Source: a virus
DNA length: 32,967 bases
IMG/VR virus record: IMGVR_UViG_3300017697_000052
Coordinates: 1-32,967 of that record
Strand: one strand, 5' to 3'
The stretch's first letter is position 1. Every line of letters begins with the position of its first letter. The notes beneath the pieces are model-generated. The model saw only the letters and a list, made by a program, of their open reading frames with translations, made no database searches and was not told where the DNA came from. Positions 17,101 to 25,500 of this stretch are shown one piece after another. Both the position numbers and the translations under genes were made by a program.

Positions 17101-19240
17101 ATTAGTATTTACAGCTAAAGCTATTGAGGTATTTGACCCCGGTATATCAGAATTAACTTCTTTTGTTAGTGGTAATAAAACAATACTAAGTGGTGGAGAA
17201 AGTAGAACAATGGTAATACAAGGTTCAACTGGTTATGATGATGAAACAAATGCTACTTTTACTTTTTCAAACGAAGCATCAGGAACAGCTGTTACTTTTA
17301 CGGCAACCTCTGACAATACTACTGCAACAGCTACTTTTAGTGATTATGTTGGCACAGTAAGACCTGGAATGAGTGTTTCTGGAACAAATGTTCCTGCTGG
17401 TACGGTTGTTAGTTATGTTGTTGTAAATCCAACTACTAATTCTACGACAGTTCATGTTACACTTGCTAATGCTGTAACCTCTACTCCATCAGGAGTAATA
17501 ACATTCGCTGAATACTATAATAGTTCTAACTCTAGTTGGCAATCAACACCTTATATTATAACACTACCTGAAATAGGTAGATTATCTATAACAAAAGTTT
17601 ATAATCCAACAACATCAACTAGTTACTATAGATATTTTATTAGAGCTATTGATGCATTAGTTGGAACTCACACTAATTTATCATCTAGCTTTTCAGGTAA
17701 TGCTGTTTTAGATTCTAGTAACGACTTCGCTTTATGTGAGGTTAACCAATACGAAAAACCAACCATAAACATAAATGCAACCTCTAATATAGTTGATTCA
17801 ACAAGCGCTGCTATTAATATAAGAAACTTAGATAGTATAGTTACTGTAGGTACCGCTACAGCTAAGGTTAACGTTGTTGGAGGAACCAGCGCATCTACAG
17901 CGGTAGTTGTTGATAATAATATTGGAACTATACAGGCTGGATTTTTTGTAACAGGAACTGGAATTGTTGGAACGGTCACGGTTGAATCTTTATCTGACCA
18001 ACAAAATTTGGTTTTATCTTCTAATCAAACGATAGCAGATAATGTAGATTTAACATTTAGTGGAGCTGCTGCAAATTCTAAAACAATAATTCTCGCATCA
18101 GGCAACACAGAAATAAAAATTGGTATGTTAGTAACTGGTACTAACATATTAGCAAAAACTAGAGTTAAAAGTATAAGTGGTACAACTTTAACTATAGATC
18201 AAACACCAACCTTGGCACCATCAGATGAACTTAAATTTTTGGATAATGGTCGGTATGAAGCTTATGGTGAACCGAATTCTGGTTCAATATACTCTAAAAT
18301 ACCTTTTAAAGTAGTGGCGAGTGTTGGTGGATCAACAGAATTGTCTAAGCAAAGAGATATAAGTATAGAAGATGATTTTCAATACAGTGAAACAACACTT
18401 TTTGCTTCTTCAGTATCTAGTACTGTTGTTGGTTTTTCTAGTACAGTACCACAATCTATTGTTGTTGGCTCTATCATTACATCAAATAGTATAACATCTA
18501 GTTATTCTAATAATGTTATTACTGTTGCTGCTATAACATCTACAACGCAAATAACATTAGCTCTTGATGGTATAACTTTAAACGGTACAAATAGCCATGG
18601 TACAAGTACGGCTAGTAGCGTAAGTACGTATGTTACAGTAAATGATGAACTTACTTTTTCTGCTCCATACTCTTGGGATATTAGTTTAAGTAATTTAAGC
18701 GAAGCTATAACAGGTAGCAATAAAATATATACATTAACCGGTTTAATGTCAGTTGCTAGATATGGTAATCAAAATTTACCAATAGGTTTAAATCTAGATA
18801 ATATATTAGCTAGAACTAGTACTAGTGGTGGAAGTGGTGGATCCACAACAAACTATATATTTATAGAAAAAATATTTAGTACAAGTTATTATATTTCTAG
18901 CTTGGTAATGTATCCTAAGTCAGTTGCTGTAGGTACCACAGCAGGAACAGTTATAACTTTTACTGGTAGTGTTTTAGGCAACTGGTATGGTAATGCTATG
19001 AGTGGTATTAAAATGTATCTAGGATCTGCAACAGGGTTTAATGATGCAAGTGGTGGTAGTTTAACTTTTGGAGAAGCTGGAGATGTGCAAGCATCAATAA
19101 TATCTACATTAACTTTTGCTAACTCAAGTCCTACGACGACCGGTGGTACTTTTTCTTTTGATCTACAACTAGCTGCTACAGCTGCAGCGGGTCAAACTTT
19201 AACAATAGAGCCAAGAATATACTTACCAATTCAACCTTAA
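11174..19240 (+). CDS. Giant tail/stabilisation protein with repeat-rich C-terminal extension
   Basis: This is a 2688-residue virion protein. Its N-terminus carries the block GRMNKDLDERLLPNGEYRDA followed by QNVEIVTSEGSDVGSIQN, typical of 'stabilisation/tail tubular'-type proteins of marine podoviruses. A second conserved block lies around residues 1170-1310 (IQKLHVRDTDLIALCEDKVLRI, NADGNTNLTS, GEHGISKNPESF, YFSDKARGSVLRLSRDG). These parts probably build the head-proximal tail tube or nozzle. From about residue 1430 to the end the chain is Thr/Ser/Gly/Val-rich beta sequence with at least five copies of a ~60-residue module (see repeats) and no enzyme motif; it looks like an exposed fibre or adhesin. 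No separate tail fibre gene was found, so this region may bind the host. Start ATG at 11174 follows the previous stop by three bases. Confidence 0.78.
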   Translation: MPEFKHHFRRGRMNKDLDERLLPNGEYRDAQNVEIVTSEGSDVGSIQNVLGTVLGRGRLYDESTQVLTEWSADSNFFDLINPTCIGSFVDTQNDNIYWFIHYSFLNDSKIVINGSAIIEYDDTTKVIQPILVDINNILKFSSNYLITGINVIDGLFFWTDNQTEPKRINISKFKEGTVVGSDQFKVQTKYLGATGSDFTEKDITVIKLSPNIKPKLNLSASKRTGVGTGNQPITVQSHSESFRTAEGDAGVSRPNGYDLFLVFPLAPNYKDRDILKLSYTDSNALEGDVSYEILVQVTKGENSFKKTFVKIQSIPDEVPYGTNLPWEVVLLEDEPLFEDKFVRFSYRWKYIDGEYSTFAPFSNIAFLPSDFEYKSSDGYNTGMINTARQIEIQSLETPPVGVVEVDLLYKESNNNNVYVVDRIKTEDLSTEFPYEIKSEIVGDVVESNQMLRPWDNVPLRAKSQEISSNRVLYGNYTQGYDIENNRLPDIKTTHNSIDITTVGTPEKSIKSQRTYQVGVVYLDPYSRETPVFSKKEAAVTISKEYADKVNSLSCELNNNAPNFATHFKHFVKETSSEYYNIALDRYYLAEDGNIWLSFPSSERNKVSEEDYLILKKKHDKSVFVSVDNESPNPNAKYKILDIKNEVPEFIATELKSKALATVKCRVDNNILLNEPLAKAISFQFLGPTDVQNPSFYNSFSSDAKIVITTIEAGNDIGSTKRYKLSKGGPTGKQESSLEIYEVTLTESIRDIDKNVFATYKNDDTIDTSYLIDGSNNAIDFKIEVLEKESINKAQFFGRFFAKINRDVVFDENIIETFPAATTEYASVRNVSVISNATSDPDDDKKDSDVDWCWTDTNPSNPYDKNYANHPELGSNKFTVYLAGVDLPGDKSDKNNKFEDVVTQPVSKDLRTTGTLIQFENANGNKGSVYKIKNSEVATGWRSKKDSRRKRTSGRRREFTITIEKVTNDITNKNKNYDDGFDYDVTDTTSEKGRISKINIMRRLVSTDFLEENDISSDNPAIFEVEPKESIDLDIYNEVGSALPIVKTGLKVTGTNIAANTKVDTYKLESDVIILDTNTTGSISAGTVLTLTDPKGIYSFKIKTSGTVSSGTKVITIAESQVHGQHHQLDFSNCYSFGQGVESNRLRDDYNAITIDKGPVVSTIINEKYKQDVKLNTIIWSGIFNSTGGVNKLNEFIQAEKITKDLNPEYGSIQKLHVRDTDLIALCEDKVLRILANKDALFNADGNTNLTSTNNVLGQAMPFVGEHGISKNPESFVSHAYRVYFSDKARGSVLRLSRDGLTDIATKGMTDWFNDNLPLSNSIVGSYNQKKGSYNLTLNNYTLCFDERVDGWTSFKSFIPESGVSLNNVYYTFKNGYLYSHNNKRRNSFHQTLAKVISTNSGNNKIVNISSQPSVENINIGDYLLSSEVDSDITVTSIVIPYVSTGTVNGATSTSVNVAVDGNSGTISVNDIVTGTGIASNITVKVASVTDQNNIVLDTALSLSNETVLSFTGTSPNKTLDTVVTFSSAPALSNSSNIEFTKTYDSSVTLLINDEPSTIKEYKTLSYEGTDSKAYTYSGTISVDAAGNSLSSNITIAAGTPLSDLQKYKYNANQIAQLTESVVTGWSSTSITTDSQSGSVKLFKNKEGLWSNSISGDATSASNIDTRELSVQGLGAFSTITGATSPTQAELTISLANSTPNHNTDISATKTINGLANGANINSTYGTLDLIIYATIGYSLDASNFAFSSASGVSGAGVSGISFTQHGINVKATITFSGVMPSSDDAMLITITGEAIANTYTVDGTYDTIEDNTTTGSSDSIAYSGSGVYDKKTVANASTDPVTYTSVPEDVFIKTFTANANHFFYTRPVVFIEEEDSSSVSAYTITCPWAITTATVNGAVNGTSVTLDAGHSGIAIGMAVTGVGLGQNCRVSSISSNTLVLTSSKIIPDGATLTFTPTSVTFTVKYVYGINNPKFDKLVFTAKAIEVFDPGISELTSFVSGNKTILSGGESRTMVIQGSTGYDDETNATFTFSNEASGTAVTFTATSDNTTATATFSDYVGTVRPGMSVSGTNVPAGTVVSYVVVNPTTNSTTVHVTLANAVTSTPSGVITFAEYYNSSNSSWQSTPYIITLPEIGRLSITKVYNPTTSTSYYRYFIRAIDALVGTHTNLSSSFSGNAVLDSSNDFALCEVNQYEKPTININATSNIVDSTSAAINIRNLDSIVTVGTATAKVNVVGGTSASTAVVVDNNIGTIQAGFFVTGTGIVGTVTVESLSDQQNLVLSSNQTIADNVDLTFSGAAANSKTIILASGNTEIKIGMLVTGTNILAKTRVKSISGTTLTIDQTPTLAPSDELKFLDNGRYEAYGEPNSGSIYSKIPFKVVASVGGSTELSKQRDISIEDDFQYSETTLFASSVSSTVVGFSSTVPQSIVVGSIITSNSITSSYSNNVITVAAITSTTQITLALDGITLNGTNSHGTSTASSVSTYVTVNDELTFSAPYSWDISLSNLSEAITGSNKIYTLTGLMSVARYGNQNLPIGLNLDNILARTSTSGGSGGSTTNYIFIEKIFSTSYYISSLVMYPKSVAVGTTAGTVITFTGSVLGNWYGNAMSGIKMYLGSATGFNDASGGSLTFGEAGDVQASIISTLTFANSSPTTTGGTFSFDLQLAATAAAGQTLTIEPRIYLPIQP
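14289..14450 (+). repeat. Divergent copy of the virion beta module, inside the tail core
   Basis: Translated, this segment reads LPIVKTGLKVTGTNIAANTKV, then VIILDTNTTGSISAGTVLTL, the same 'GxxVTGTxIxxxTxV ... xIxLxxxxx...GxxLTLT' pattern as the modules at 15502 and beyond. It lies within the first half of the 2688-residue protein (about residues 1038-1092), away from the C-terminal array. Confidence 0.5.
15502..15710 (+). repeat. Virion beta module, C-terminal array copy 1
   Basis: The module (residues about 1443-1512) shows TVNGATSTSVNVAVDGNSGT, IVTGTGIASNITVKVASVTD, NNIVLDTALSLSNETVLSF. The pattern is 'V-x-GA-T..V.VD-..GTI..GD.VTGTGI...-TV..V.D..N.VLD..L....TVL.F'. It most resembles copies at 17864 and in the neck protein at 9379. 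Confidence 0.65.
16422..16450 (+). repeat. Short 15-base tandem repeat
   Basis: CAGGAGTTAGTGGT occurs at 16422-16435 and again at 16437-16450, a 15-base period coding SGVSGAGVSG in the tail protein. The period is a multiple of three, so loss or gain of a unit keeps the frame. Confidence 0.7.
16850..17044 (+). repeat. Virion beta module, copy 2
   Basis: Residues about 1892-1957 read ATVNGAVNGTSVTLDAGHSG, IAIGMAVTGVGLGQNCRVSS, NTLVLTSSKIIPDGATLTF. Same layout as copy 1, with the VTGxG turn and an alternating hydrophobic strand pattern. Confidence 0.6.
17325..17510 (+). repeat. Virion beta module, copy 3 (divergent)
   Basis: The segment contains VGTVRPGMSVSGTNVPAGTV, then TTVHVTLANAVTSTPSGVIT. 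The PGMSVSGTNVPAG core closely matches PGMTVTGTGVPSG in the neck protein encoded at 9083-10030. Confidence 0.6.
17864..18062 (+). repeat. Virion beta module, copy 4
   Basis: It reads KVNVVGGTSASTAVVVDNNI, GTIQAGFFVTGTGIVGTVTV, ESLSDQQNLVLSSNQTIADN and VDLTFSG, clearly homologous in layout to copy 1 (VASVTDQNNIVLDTALSLSN). Confidence 0.65.
18078..18240 (+). repeat. Virion beta module, copy 5
   Basis: Directly after copy 4, this shorter unit reads KTIILASGNTEIKIGMLVTG, TNILAKTRVKSISGTTLTID, then SDELKFL. It keeps the GMxVTGT core and the final acidic-hydrophobic strand. Confidence 0.6.
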
Positions 19241-19244
19241 TAAT

Positions 19245-19586
19245 ATGGCAGATTCAATTAACTTAGTATTTAGTAAAACAATAAACTCATCAATACAAGC
19301 TGGTGATACAGTATATAAATCTATCATAACAGGTGGAGTTTCTTCTGCACCTGTATTAATTGGTGAGTGTACAGCTATTAATTCAACAAGAGATACAGTT
19401 ACATGTAACATAAACGAATGGGAGGACAGACCGACTGATAGTGATTTTATTTTATTTACAAAAGATAATAAAGCTAACTTATCTTCGCTAAAAGGTTATT
19501 ATGCAGAAGTTGTTATGAAAAACAACTCTCATAAGCCTGTAGAGTTATATGCTGTTGGTTCTGAAGTTTCAATAAACAGTAAATAG
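19245..19586 (+). CDS. Small virion-associated protein of marine phage type
   Basis: This 113-residue soluble, beta-rich protein follows the giant tail gene by four bases. It has a short motif ECTAINSTRDTVTCNI in the middle and a C-terminal block GYYAEVVMKNNSHKPVELYA followed by VGSEVSINSK. I recall the GYYAEV-NNS-ELxAxxSE block from many marine phages, where it belongs to small structural proteins of unknown role. It may decorate the tail or sit at the tip of the preceding protein. It has no signal peptide, membrane segment or enzyme motif. The start is AATATGG without a Shine-Dalgarno motif. Confidence 0.65.
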   Translation: MADSINLVFSKTINSSIQAGDTVYKSIITGGVSSAPVLIGECTAINSTRDTVTCNINEWEDRPTDSDFILFTKDNKANLSSLKGYYAEVVMKNNSHKPVELYAVGSEVSINSK

Positions 19587-19606
19587 TTAACAAATAGTGT
19601 AACTAT
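19583..19606 (+). other. Weak hairpin over the stop codon
   Basis: ATAGTTA (19583-19589) pairs perfectly with TAACTAT (19600-19606) over 7 bp with a 10-base loop; the arm overlaps the TAG stop of the small structural gene. No T-tract follows, so a terminator is unlikely. Confidence 0.35.
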
Positions 19607-19634
19607 AAGACTAAATGAAATGTAATTAAATGTA

Positions 19635-20237
19635 ATGAAATTAGAAGATATTAATACTCAAGTTAAAAAAAAGCCTCTAACAAAAGAGGAGTCTAAAGAG
19701 CAATTTATAAAACTAACAAGTGAGTTAGATATAAAACATAGCTTTGATTTTGAAGAAGCGTGGGAGATAGGTGAAGAGATAAGGAAAAGAAAAGATTTTA
19801 GAGAAAAAATTACGGATCTTGAAAAAGAAGGTTTTGATAAACAAATTTGGGATAGTAAAGAACATAGTGATAAGTTAAACCCAGTTAAGCATAGTTTTGC
19901 GAATGGCTGTTATATTAGAGAAATATTTAATCCTGCGGGTGAATTAATAGTAACTGCAATACATAAAAAAGAACATCCATTTTTTTTAATGCAAGGAGAA
20001 ATGTCAATATTGACAGAAGATGGTATAAAACATCTCAAAGCTCCACACCATGGCATAACAAAACCAGGTACAAAAAGAATTATATACACACATACTGATT
20101 GTATATTTATAACAGTACACGCAACTGAGGAAACTGACGTTGCTAAAATAGAAGAGCAAGTTATTGCTAAGGATTTTCAAGATCCTTTAATAACGCAGGA
20201 AGATATGAAGTTATTAACTAAAATAGATAAGACATGA
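19635..20237 (+). CDS. Cupin-fold protein
   Basis: This 200-residue protein has a helical charged N-terminal half (to about residue 80) and a C-terminal cupin barrel. Cupin motif 1 is seen as H110-x3-H114 followed by FFLMQGE with E122; motif 2 is PGTKRIIYTHTDC with H153. Three His and a Glu would make the usual metal site. Before it comes CYIREIFNPAGELIVTAI, the first strands of the barrel. Cupins may be enzymes, sugar-binding or structural proteins, and the sequence does not say which. It lies between tail and ejection-type genes and its stop overlaps the next start (ATGA), so it is co-expressed late. It could be a virion part or an assembly helper. The start at 19635 is in an A/T-rich leader. 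Confidence 0.72.
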   Translation: MKLEDINTQVKKKPLTKEESKEQFIKLTSELDIKHSFDFEEAWEIGEEIRKRKDFREKITDLEKEGFDKQIWDSKEHSDKLNPVKHSFANGCYIREIFNPAGELIVTAIHKKEHPFFLMQGEMSILTEDGIKHLKAPHHGITKPGTKRIIYTHTDCIFITVHATEETDVAKIEEQVIAKDFQDPLITQEDMKLLTKIDKT

Positions 20238-20971
20238 GTTTTGTAGTAGGATCAATAATAATAGGTGGAGCCATCGCGGGTGGAGGAGTGGCTACTGGTT
20301 TAATTGGAAGAGGAGCTAAAAAGCAAGAAGTAGCAGAGGCTGAAGCTGACAGACGAAGATTAAAGAATGAATATAGTCAAATGGATAATTCTAATCTTTA
20401 CGCTGGTTTTCAAAATAGCATGCAAAATCTTAGCGTAAATACTCAACAAGCACAATTTCAACAGCAGCAACAAAGACAGAGTCAAGCTAACATATTATCA
20501 GCTTTAAGAGGATCTGCTGGTAGCTCTGGTATAGCAGGTTTAGCACAAGCGCTTCAAGGACAATCTAATTTAGCTGCCCAACAGTCTTCTGCATCGATAG
20601 GCATGCAAGAGCAAAGAAACCAAATGGCTTCTGCACAAGGAGAAATGCAAGCACAACAAATTAGAATGGGTGGTGCTGCTCAAGCTAGATCGCTTAAACA
20701 ACAACAGTTAGCTACTCAATATGGAATAGCAATGCAAAGAGAGGGTGCAGCAAATGAAGTTCTAGCTCAGAATGATGCTCAAATGATGGACACTGTTATG
20801 GAAGGAGTTGGCATGGCTGCCGGTGGTGTTGCACAGGGTTATAGCGACGGTACTTTTGGTGGTGGTGGACCTAGTACAGCAAAAATACGCAGACAAGCTG
20901 GAAGAGCTGAAAAAGAATATCTAAAAAGCATTGGTGGAGGTAATAATACTGGATCAGTAGGTCAAGGTTAA
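20234..20971 (+). CDS. Probable small internal virion (ejection) protein, T7 gp14-like by position
   Basis: This 245-residue protein starts with a glycine/isoleucine-rich hydrophobic stretch (VVGSIIIGGAIAGGGVATGL, residues 4-23) that could insert in a membrane. The remainder is rich in Gln, Ala and Met, with a helical NLSVNTQQAQFQQQQQRQS region and a Gly-rich end (GGGGPSTAKIRR, GGGNNTGSVGQG). In T7-like phages the first ejected protein is a small, hydrophobic, Ala/Gln-rich protein encoded before two larger ones, and the same order holds here. The function (forming a pore in the cell envelope for DNA entry) is inferred from that analogy. The gene overlaps the cupin stop by four bases. Confidence 0.6.
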   Translation: MSFVVGSIIIGGAIAGGGVATGLIGRGAKKQEVAEAEADRRRLKNEYSQMDNSNLYAGFQNSMQNLSVNTQQAQFQQQQQRQSQANILSALRGSAGSSGIAGLAQALQGQSNLAAQQSSASIGMQEQRNQMASAQGEMQAQQIRMGGAAQARSLKQQQLATQYGIAMQREGAANEVLAQNDAQMMDTVMEGVGMAAGGVAQGYSDGTFGGGGPSTAKIRRQAGRAEKEYLKSIGGGNNTGSVGQG

Positions 20972-20986
20972 TAAATATAAAATATT

Positions 20987-22498
20987 ATGGCAAAATCAAG
21001 ACGAAACTCTTATAGTAATAGAAGACAAACATCTGACAGCTCTTTAATACAAAGCGCAGGTAGCATGTATAGGGCTAAAATCCCATATCAAGCAGATCCT
21101 GTTGGAAGTTTTTCTAGAGCATTTAAGTCAACCTATGAGGAGATACAAGTTAAAAAAGATGCTGATTATGCTAAAGTAGAGTTAGAAATGGCCGAACACT
21201 TAGATGAGTTTGGTGAATTAAAAGAGTTTTCCAATGGTTTGTCATCAGAAAAAAAAGCTCAAATAACTCCATGGATTAGAGCTAGAAGAGATGAACTGTA
21301 TGATGCTAAGAAAAGATTGCATGAAGCTAAACCTAAAGAAAGAGATTCTATAAGAGCCGAAATAGATGACATTATGAGTACAGTTGAAAACTCAGCTAAA
21401 ACCAATAGTGATATGATTACGTATTTTAACTCTGTAGCTGGAGCTAAACTAGGTAATGGTAATGGCATGATATCACCAGAAAATTCTAAAAATACTCTTA
21501 AAAATATGCTTGGTCAGGGTGCTGTATTTAATTCAGAAGATGGGACTTGGGAGTATGAAAAAGGTATGTATCAAGTTGCTGAGGAAGAAAGAGTCGAGAT
21601 AATGGAAAACTTTGCTCAAGGACTTAAGTTTGGTCAAGATAATGTAGCTGCTTACCCAACTGAAAAAGAAAGAGAAAATTGGAGAACATCGGATCAAGGT
21701 GTATTACAAAAAGCTTCTTTTAGAAATTTATTAAATGAAAATGCTGTTGTATCAATGCTTTTTGATAAGCACGGGTTTAACGATGGTGGTTATTTTAATG
21801 CAACCTTATTTGCTTTAAAACAATTGGAAAACCCAAAAAAAGAAGATATACTAAAACTTAACGAATATGATGATAATTTATCAAAGCTTAGGATGGGTAG
21901 GGGTACAGAAGAGTATAATCAAGCTATAGAATATTTTAGAGAAGAATTAGCCACTAAAATGATGGATCAATTTAATTTATCTGTTCAAAGGGGTTTTAAG
22001 TTAGGTACTATAAAACCTGAAGATCAAGAATTTGATTACGAGGTTGAAACGGGTATTGAGTCTCTTGATGAAAAAAATTATTTTACTGAAAACATAAAAT
22101 CTCCATTTACTAAAAAAGATGAAAACGGAAGAGTTATATTAAAAACAACTTCTGAGCTTTTTGACCCTAAAGATGAATTTACTTTAGATGAAATAGAACA
22201 AGAAATAAGAAAGTATGATGGATTAGACGAAAAAGATGACATATCAATAATACAGTATTCAAGACAGGTTGGTGGTATTCCTAAAAATCCAGAATATCCA
22301 GATGCTATAGAAGTTATTACTACTATCAATACAATGATAGAAGATCCAAATGATAAAACTAAAAACGAAACTATTAAAAAGAGATCGTCAAGAAAATATA
22401 GTAGTCTATCTAAATTCATAGAAAATATGAATGAGAAAAAATTGATATATAAAAGAAATATAGCTAGCGCTCAAGTTAGATCAAATCCTACAAAATAA
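20987..22498 (+). CDS. Probable internal virion protein, gp15-like by position
   Basis: I do not recognise the family. The protein has 503 residues, is mostly charged and helical, and has no membrane segment. It has a basic start (AKSRRNSYSNRRQ), a coiled segment around residues 85-125 (ARRDELYDAKKRLHEAKPKE) and a Gly-poor acidic C-terminal half (LDEIEQEIRKYDGLDEKDDI). It lies between the gp14-like gene and the giant gene, with gaps of 15 and 7 bases, the place of T7 gp15 in the ejection set. A structural or ejected role is likely from context only. The start is TATTATGG after an A-rich leader. Confidence 0.5.
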   Translation: MAKSRRNSYSNRRQTSDSSLIQSAGSMYRAKIPYQADPVGSFSRAFKSTYEEIQVKKDADYAKVELEMAEHLDEFGELKEFSNGLSSEKKAQITPWIRARRDELYDAKKRLHEAKPKERDSIRAEIDDIMSTVENSAKTNSDMITYFNSVAGAKLGNGNGMISPENSKNTLKNMLGQGAVFNSEDGTWEYEKGMYQVAEEERVEIMENFAQGLKFGQDNVAAYPTEKERENWRTSDQGVLQKASFRNLLNENAVVSMLFDKHGFNDGGYFNATLFALKQLENPKKEDILKLNEYDDNLSKLRMGRGTEEYNQAIEYFREELATKMMDQFNLSVQRGFKLGTIKPEDQEFDYEVETGIESLDEKNYFTENIKSPFTKKDENGRVILKTTSELFDPKDEFTLDEIEQEIRKYDGLDEKDDISIIQYSRQVGGIPKNPEYPDAIEVITTINTMIEDPNDKTKNETIKKRSSRKYSSLSKFIENMNEKKLIYKRNIASAQVRSNPTK

Positions 22499-22505
22499 AT
22501 TAAAT

Positions 22506-25500
22506 ATGGCAAAACAACAACTACTTGTTGACGATTCTGATCAAGTAACTCAAGATGCTTTAAATATAATTCCTGATGATTTGGTTTTTAAGCAAAGCCT
22601 TGATGAAACTTTACGTAGGTTTAGTAACACTAATTTGTTATATGAGAAAACAGATGAATTATTAAATCCTTCTCAAATAGTTAAAACAGATGCTCCTAGA
22701 AAAGAAACACCTCAATTTGATTTATCTGAGGAAGAGTATAAAGCTTTGCCAGAAGAAGAAGTTTTTGTAAGTGATGGATTAAATTATCCTGATATACAAT
22801 ATGATTTTGAAAAACCAAAACCAGATCCATTAATTAGTGATGCTGAAATAATATTAAAAAGAAATGATTTAGTAAAATTAGCTACTAAAAACTATATAAA
22901 AAGTAGAAGCTTAAATGACGAATCTGAGTTATCTCCTGAAGATAAGGCTAATATTATTGTCGAAGCTGAAAATCTGTTTAGACAAGAGCTAACATATGAT
23001 AATATATTAAAAAAAGCAGTTAAAAAAGCTAGAAATATTTCTGAAGAAGAAAAACAAAAACTAATAATAGCAGATTCTAGTATAAAAAAATACAAAGCAG
23101 ATACTAATTTTAAATTAGATTCTATTAATACCAGCATAGAAAATATTGATATTAAGTATGATTCTCTTATTAATAAATTAACACCTATAAATAAGGAAAT
23201 AAAAAACATAGAAAAAAAACAAACAGATTTAAAATCAAATATATCTAACTTATACAAACAATCAAAAGCTGAGTTAGAAGTAGTGAATTTAAATTTAAAA
23301 GAGTTAGATGAGCAAGGTAAATTAATAGTTAGCCAAGAATACGCTACAGAAGAAGTGCATAACGCTGCTGCAGAAAGTTTAAATCAAATAAATCTAGCTA
23401 TAAATGAAGGTGTTAAAAAAAGAGATTTAATAATAAATAGTCTTAAACAAAAAGAATCAGAAGTTGCTTTAGAATTTAATTCTTTAGCTGATTCAATAAA
23501 ATCAAACTTTAAAACTATAGGTGTAAACGAGGATGGAACAGAAATACCAAATTCTTTAATATATAATTTAAATAATTTATCATCAGAAAGAAAAGCAAGT
23601 ATAAAAGCTTTTAATGATATAATTTATAACAGTAACAAGTATAGCTTTGAAGACGAACTTGAAGTTACTCAACTATTAAAAGAACTAGATAAAGAATATA
23701 ACATAGGTACTCTTTTTGCTAAAGAACTTCTTACATCAACAGCTGAGTTGGCTGTAAACTTTGGGCTTGGTGTTAAAGCTTTTACATTTGACTTAGCTTT
23801 AAAAAATGACCCTTTATATAATGTTAAATCTCAGTTACTAGAAAAAGAATTAGATGACTTTTTTCAAGAAACCAAATCAGCTTTTAGACAACCTATAGCA
23901 TTTAGAGATATAGAAAATGCTTATGATTTTGCTGATTGGTTAGGTCATTTAACCTCTACACAAGCACCTCAATATGCTGTTTTATATGCCACTAGAGGTT
24001 TAAGCGGTATAAGAGCAGCTAAAGCATTATCAACCGCTACAAAAGCCCAACAGACAGCTCGAGCGGCAAAAATAGCGTCGGCTAACCTAGCTTCTAGACA
24101 CGCTGGATTATCATTTTTAAGTATGGGTTCTGCTGGTAGTACAATTAGATCAGCTAAGCAAGAAATTAGAAACGGTGCAGATTATAGTGATTTACAATTA
24201 TATACAGCTGCTGTTATTAGCTTTGGAGCTGAATATACTAGTGAATTATATACATCAAAACTAATTAGTGGAGAAACATTTAAAGCATTTAAAACCGACG
24301 CTTTTAAAAAAGGATTTGTAGGTTGGACTAAAAATAAATTCAAAGCTAATAATATGATAGCTGGTGGCTTAGACTTATCAGGTGAAGGTTTATCTGAAGT
24401 TTTTGCTGAGAGCATAGGTAGTAATTTTGTTGATAGATATATATACGGGAAAAAAGACGTTAGTTTATTTCGTAATATTGATGAAGCTTTTATTAGTGGT
24501 GTATTTATGGCTGGTGCTATCTATAAGATGCCAGCTATGGCTCACGATGCTATAAAAGGATTTGTACCAACAGATAACCTTAAGGTTTATAATAATAACA
24601 AAAAAGAAATTGAAAAATTATCTTTTAATATATCTAACAATGAATTAACAATTCAAGAAATAGAAATTGCAGAAAAAAGAATTTCTAAGTTAGTCATGGA
24701 AAACAACAATCTTGTTTCAGACGTAATTACGGTTATTGATGAAATGAGTAATGAAGATAAAAGAGCATTACTAGACGTAGAATTAGAATTAAATGAGGCT
24801 GAAGTAGAATTAGATGAAATATCTAATTTAGATAAAATAGATATCATTTCTTTAGATATTCAATCGAAGATTAAAACTAAGATAAAAGATCTTAAAGAAA
24901 AAAATAATCAAATAGCAATAAAATACTATAAACAATTAGGTAGTAATAAAGCTAAAATAATAAAAAATCAAGCAAAAAAAATATATGGTGACGAGGTTAT
25001 AGTTAGAAGCTCTGATAGCTTAGAAGACCTACAGAGACAAGTAGAGCTTGATTTAATAGAAGAATATACCTATGGCTTAGAAGAAGGAACAGAACCTTAT
25101 GACAAAGCAATTATTAAAGCTAAGTCAGAATCAGAAAAAAGAAGTATAGGTAAAGATGCTTTTATTACAAGCGTTGAGCAAGGTGCTAATAGAGGTAAAG
25201 ATATAATATATATAAATAATAGTCCTGAGTTAGTATCTATAAATGTTAATGCCGCTGCACATGAGTTTTTACATAAATTACTACAAGCTACTTTAAAAAG
25301 TAATCCATCAGCTGCAAGAAAAATATCTGTTAATCTAAAAAGTTATATTGATAAAATAGATAAATCATTGATAAATGATGAAAGTTTTTCTAAAAGACTA
25401 GAAAGTTATAGTAATTTTTATAAAGATAAGATTGATAATGTAAAAATAGAAAAAGAAATATTAGAAAAGTTAGAGTCAGCAGTTTATGCTCCAGTAATAA

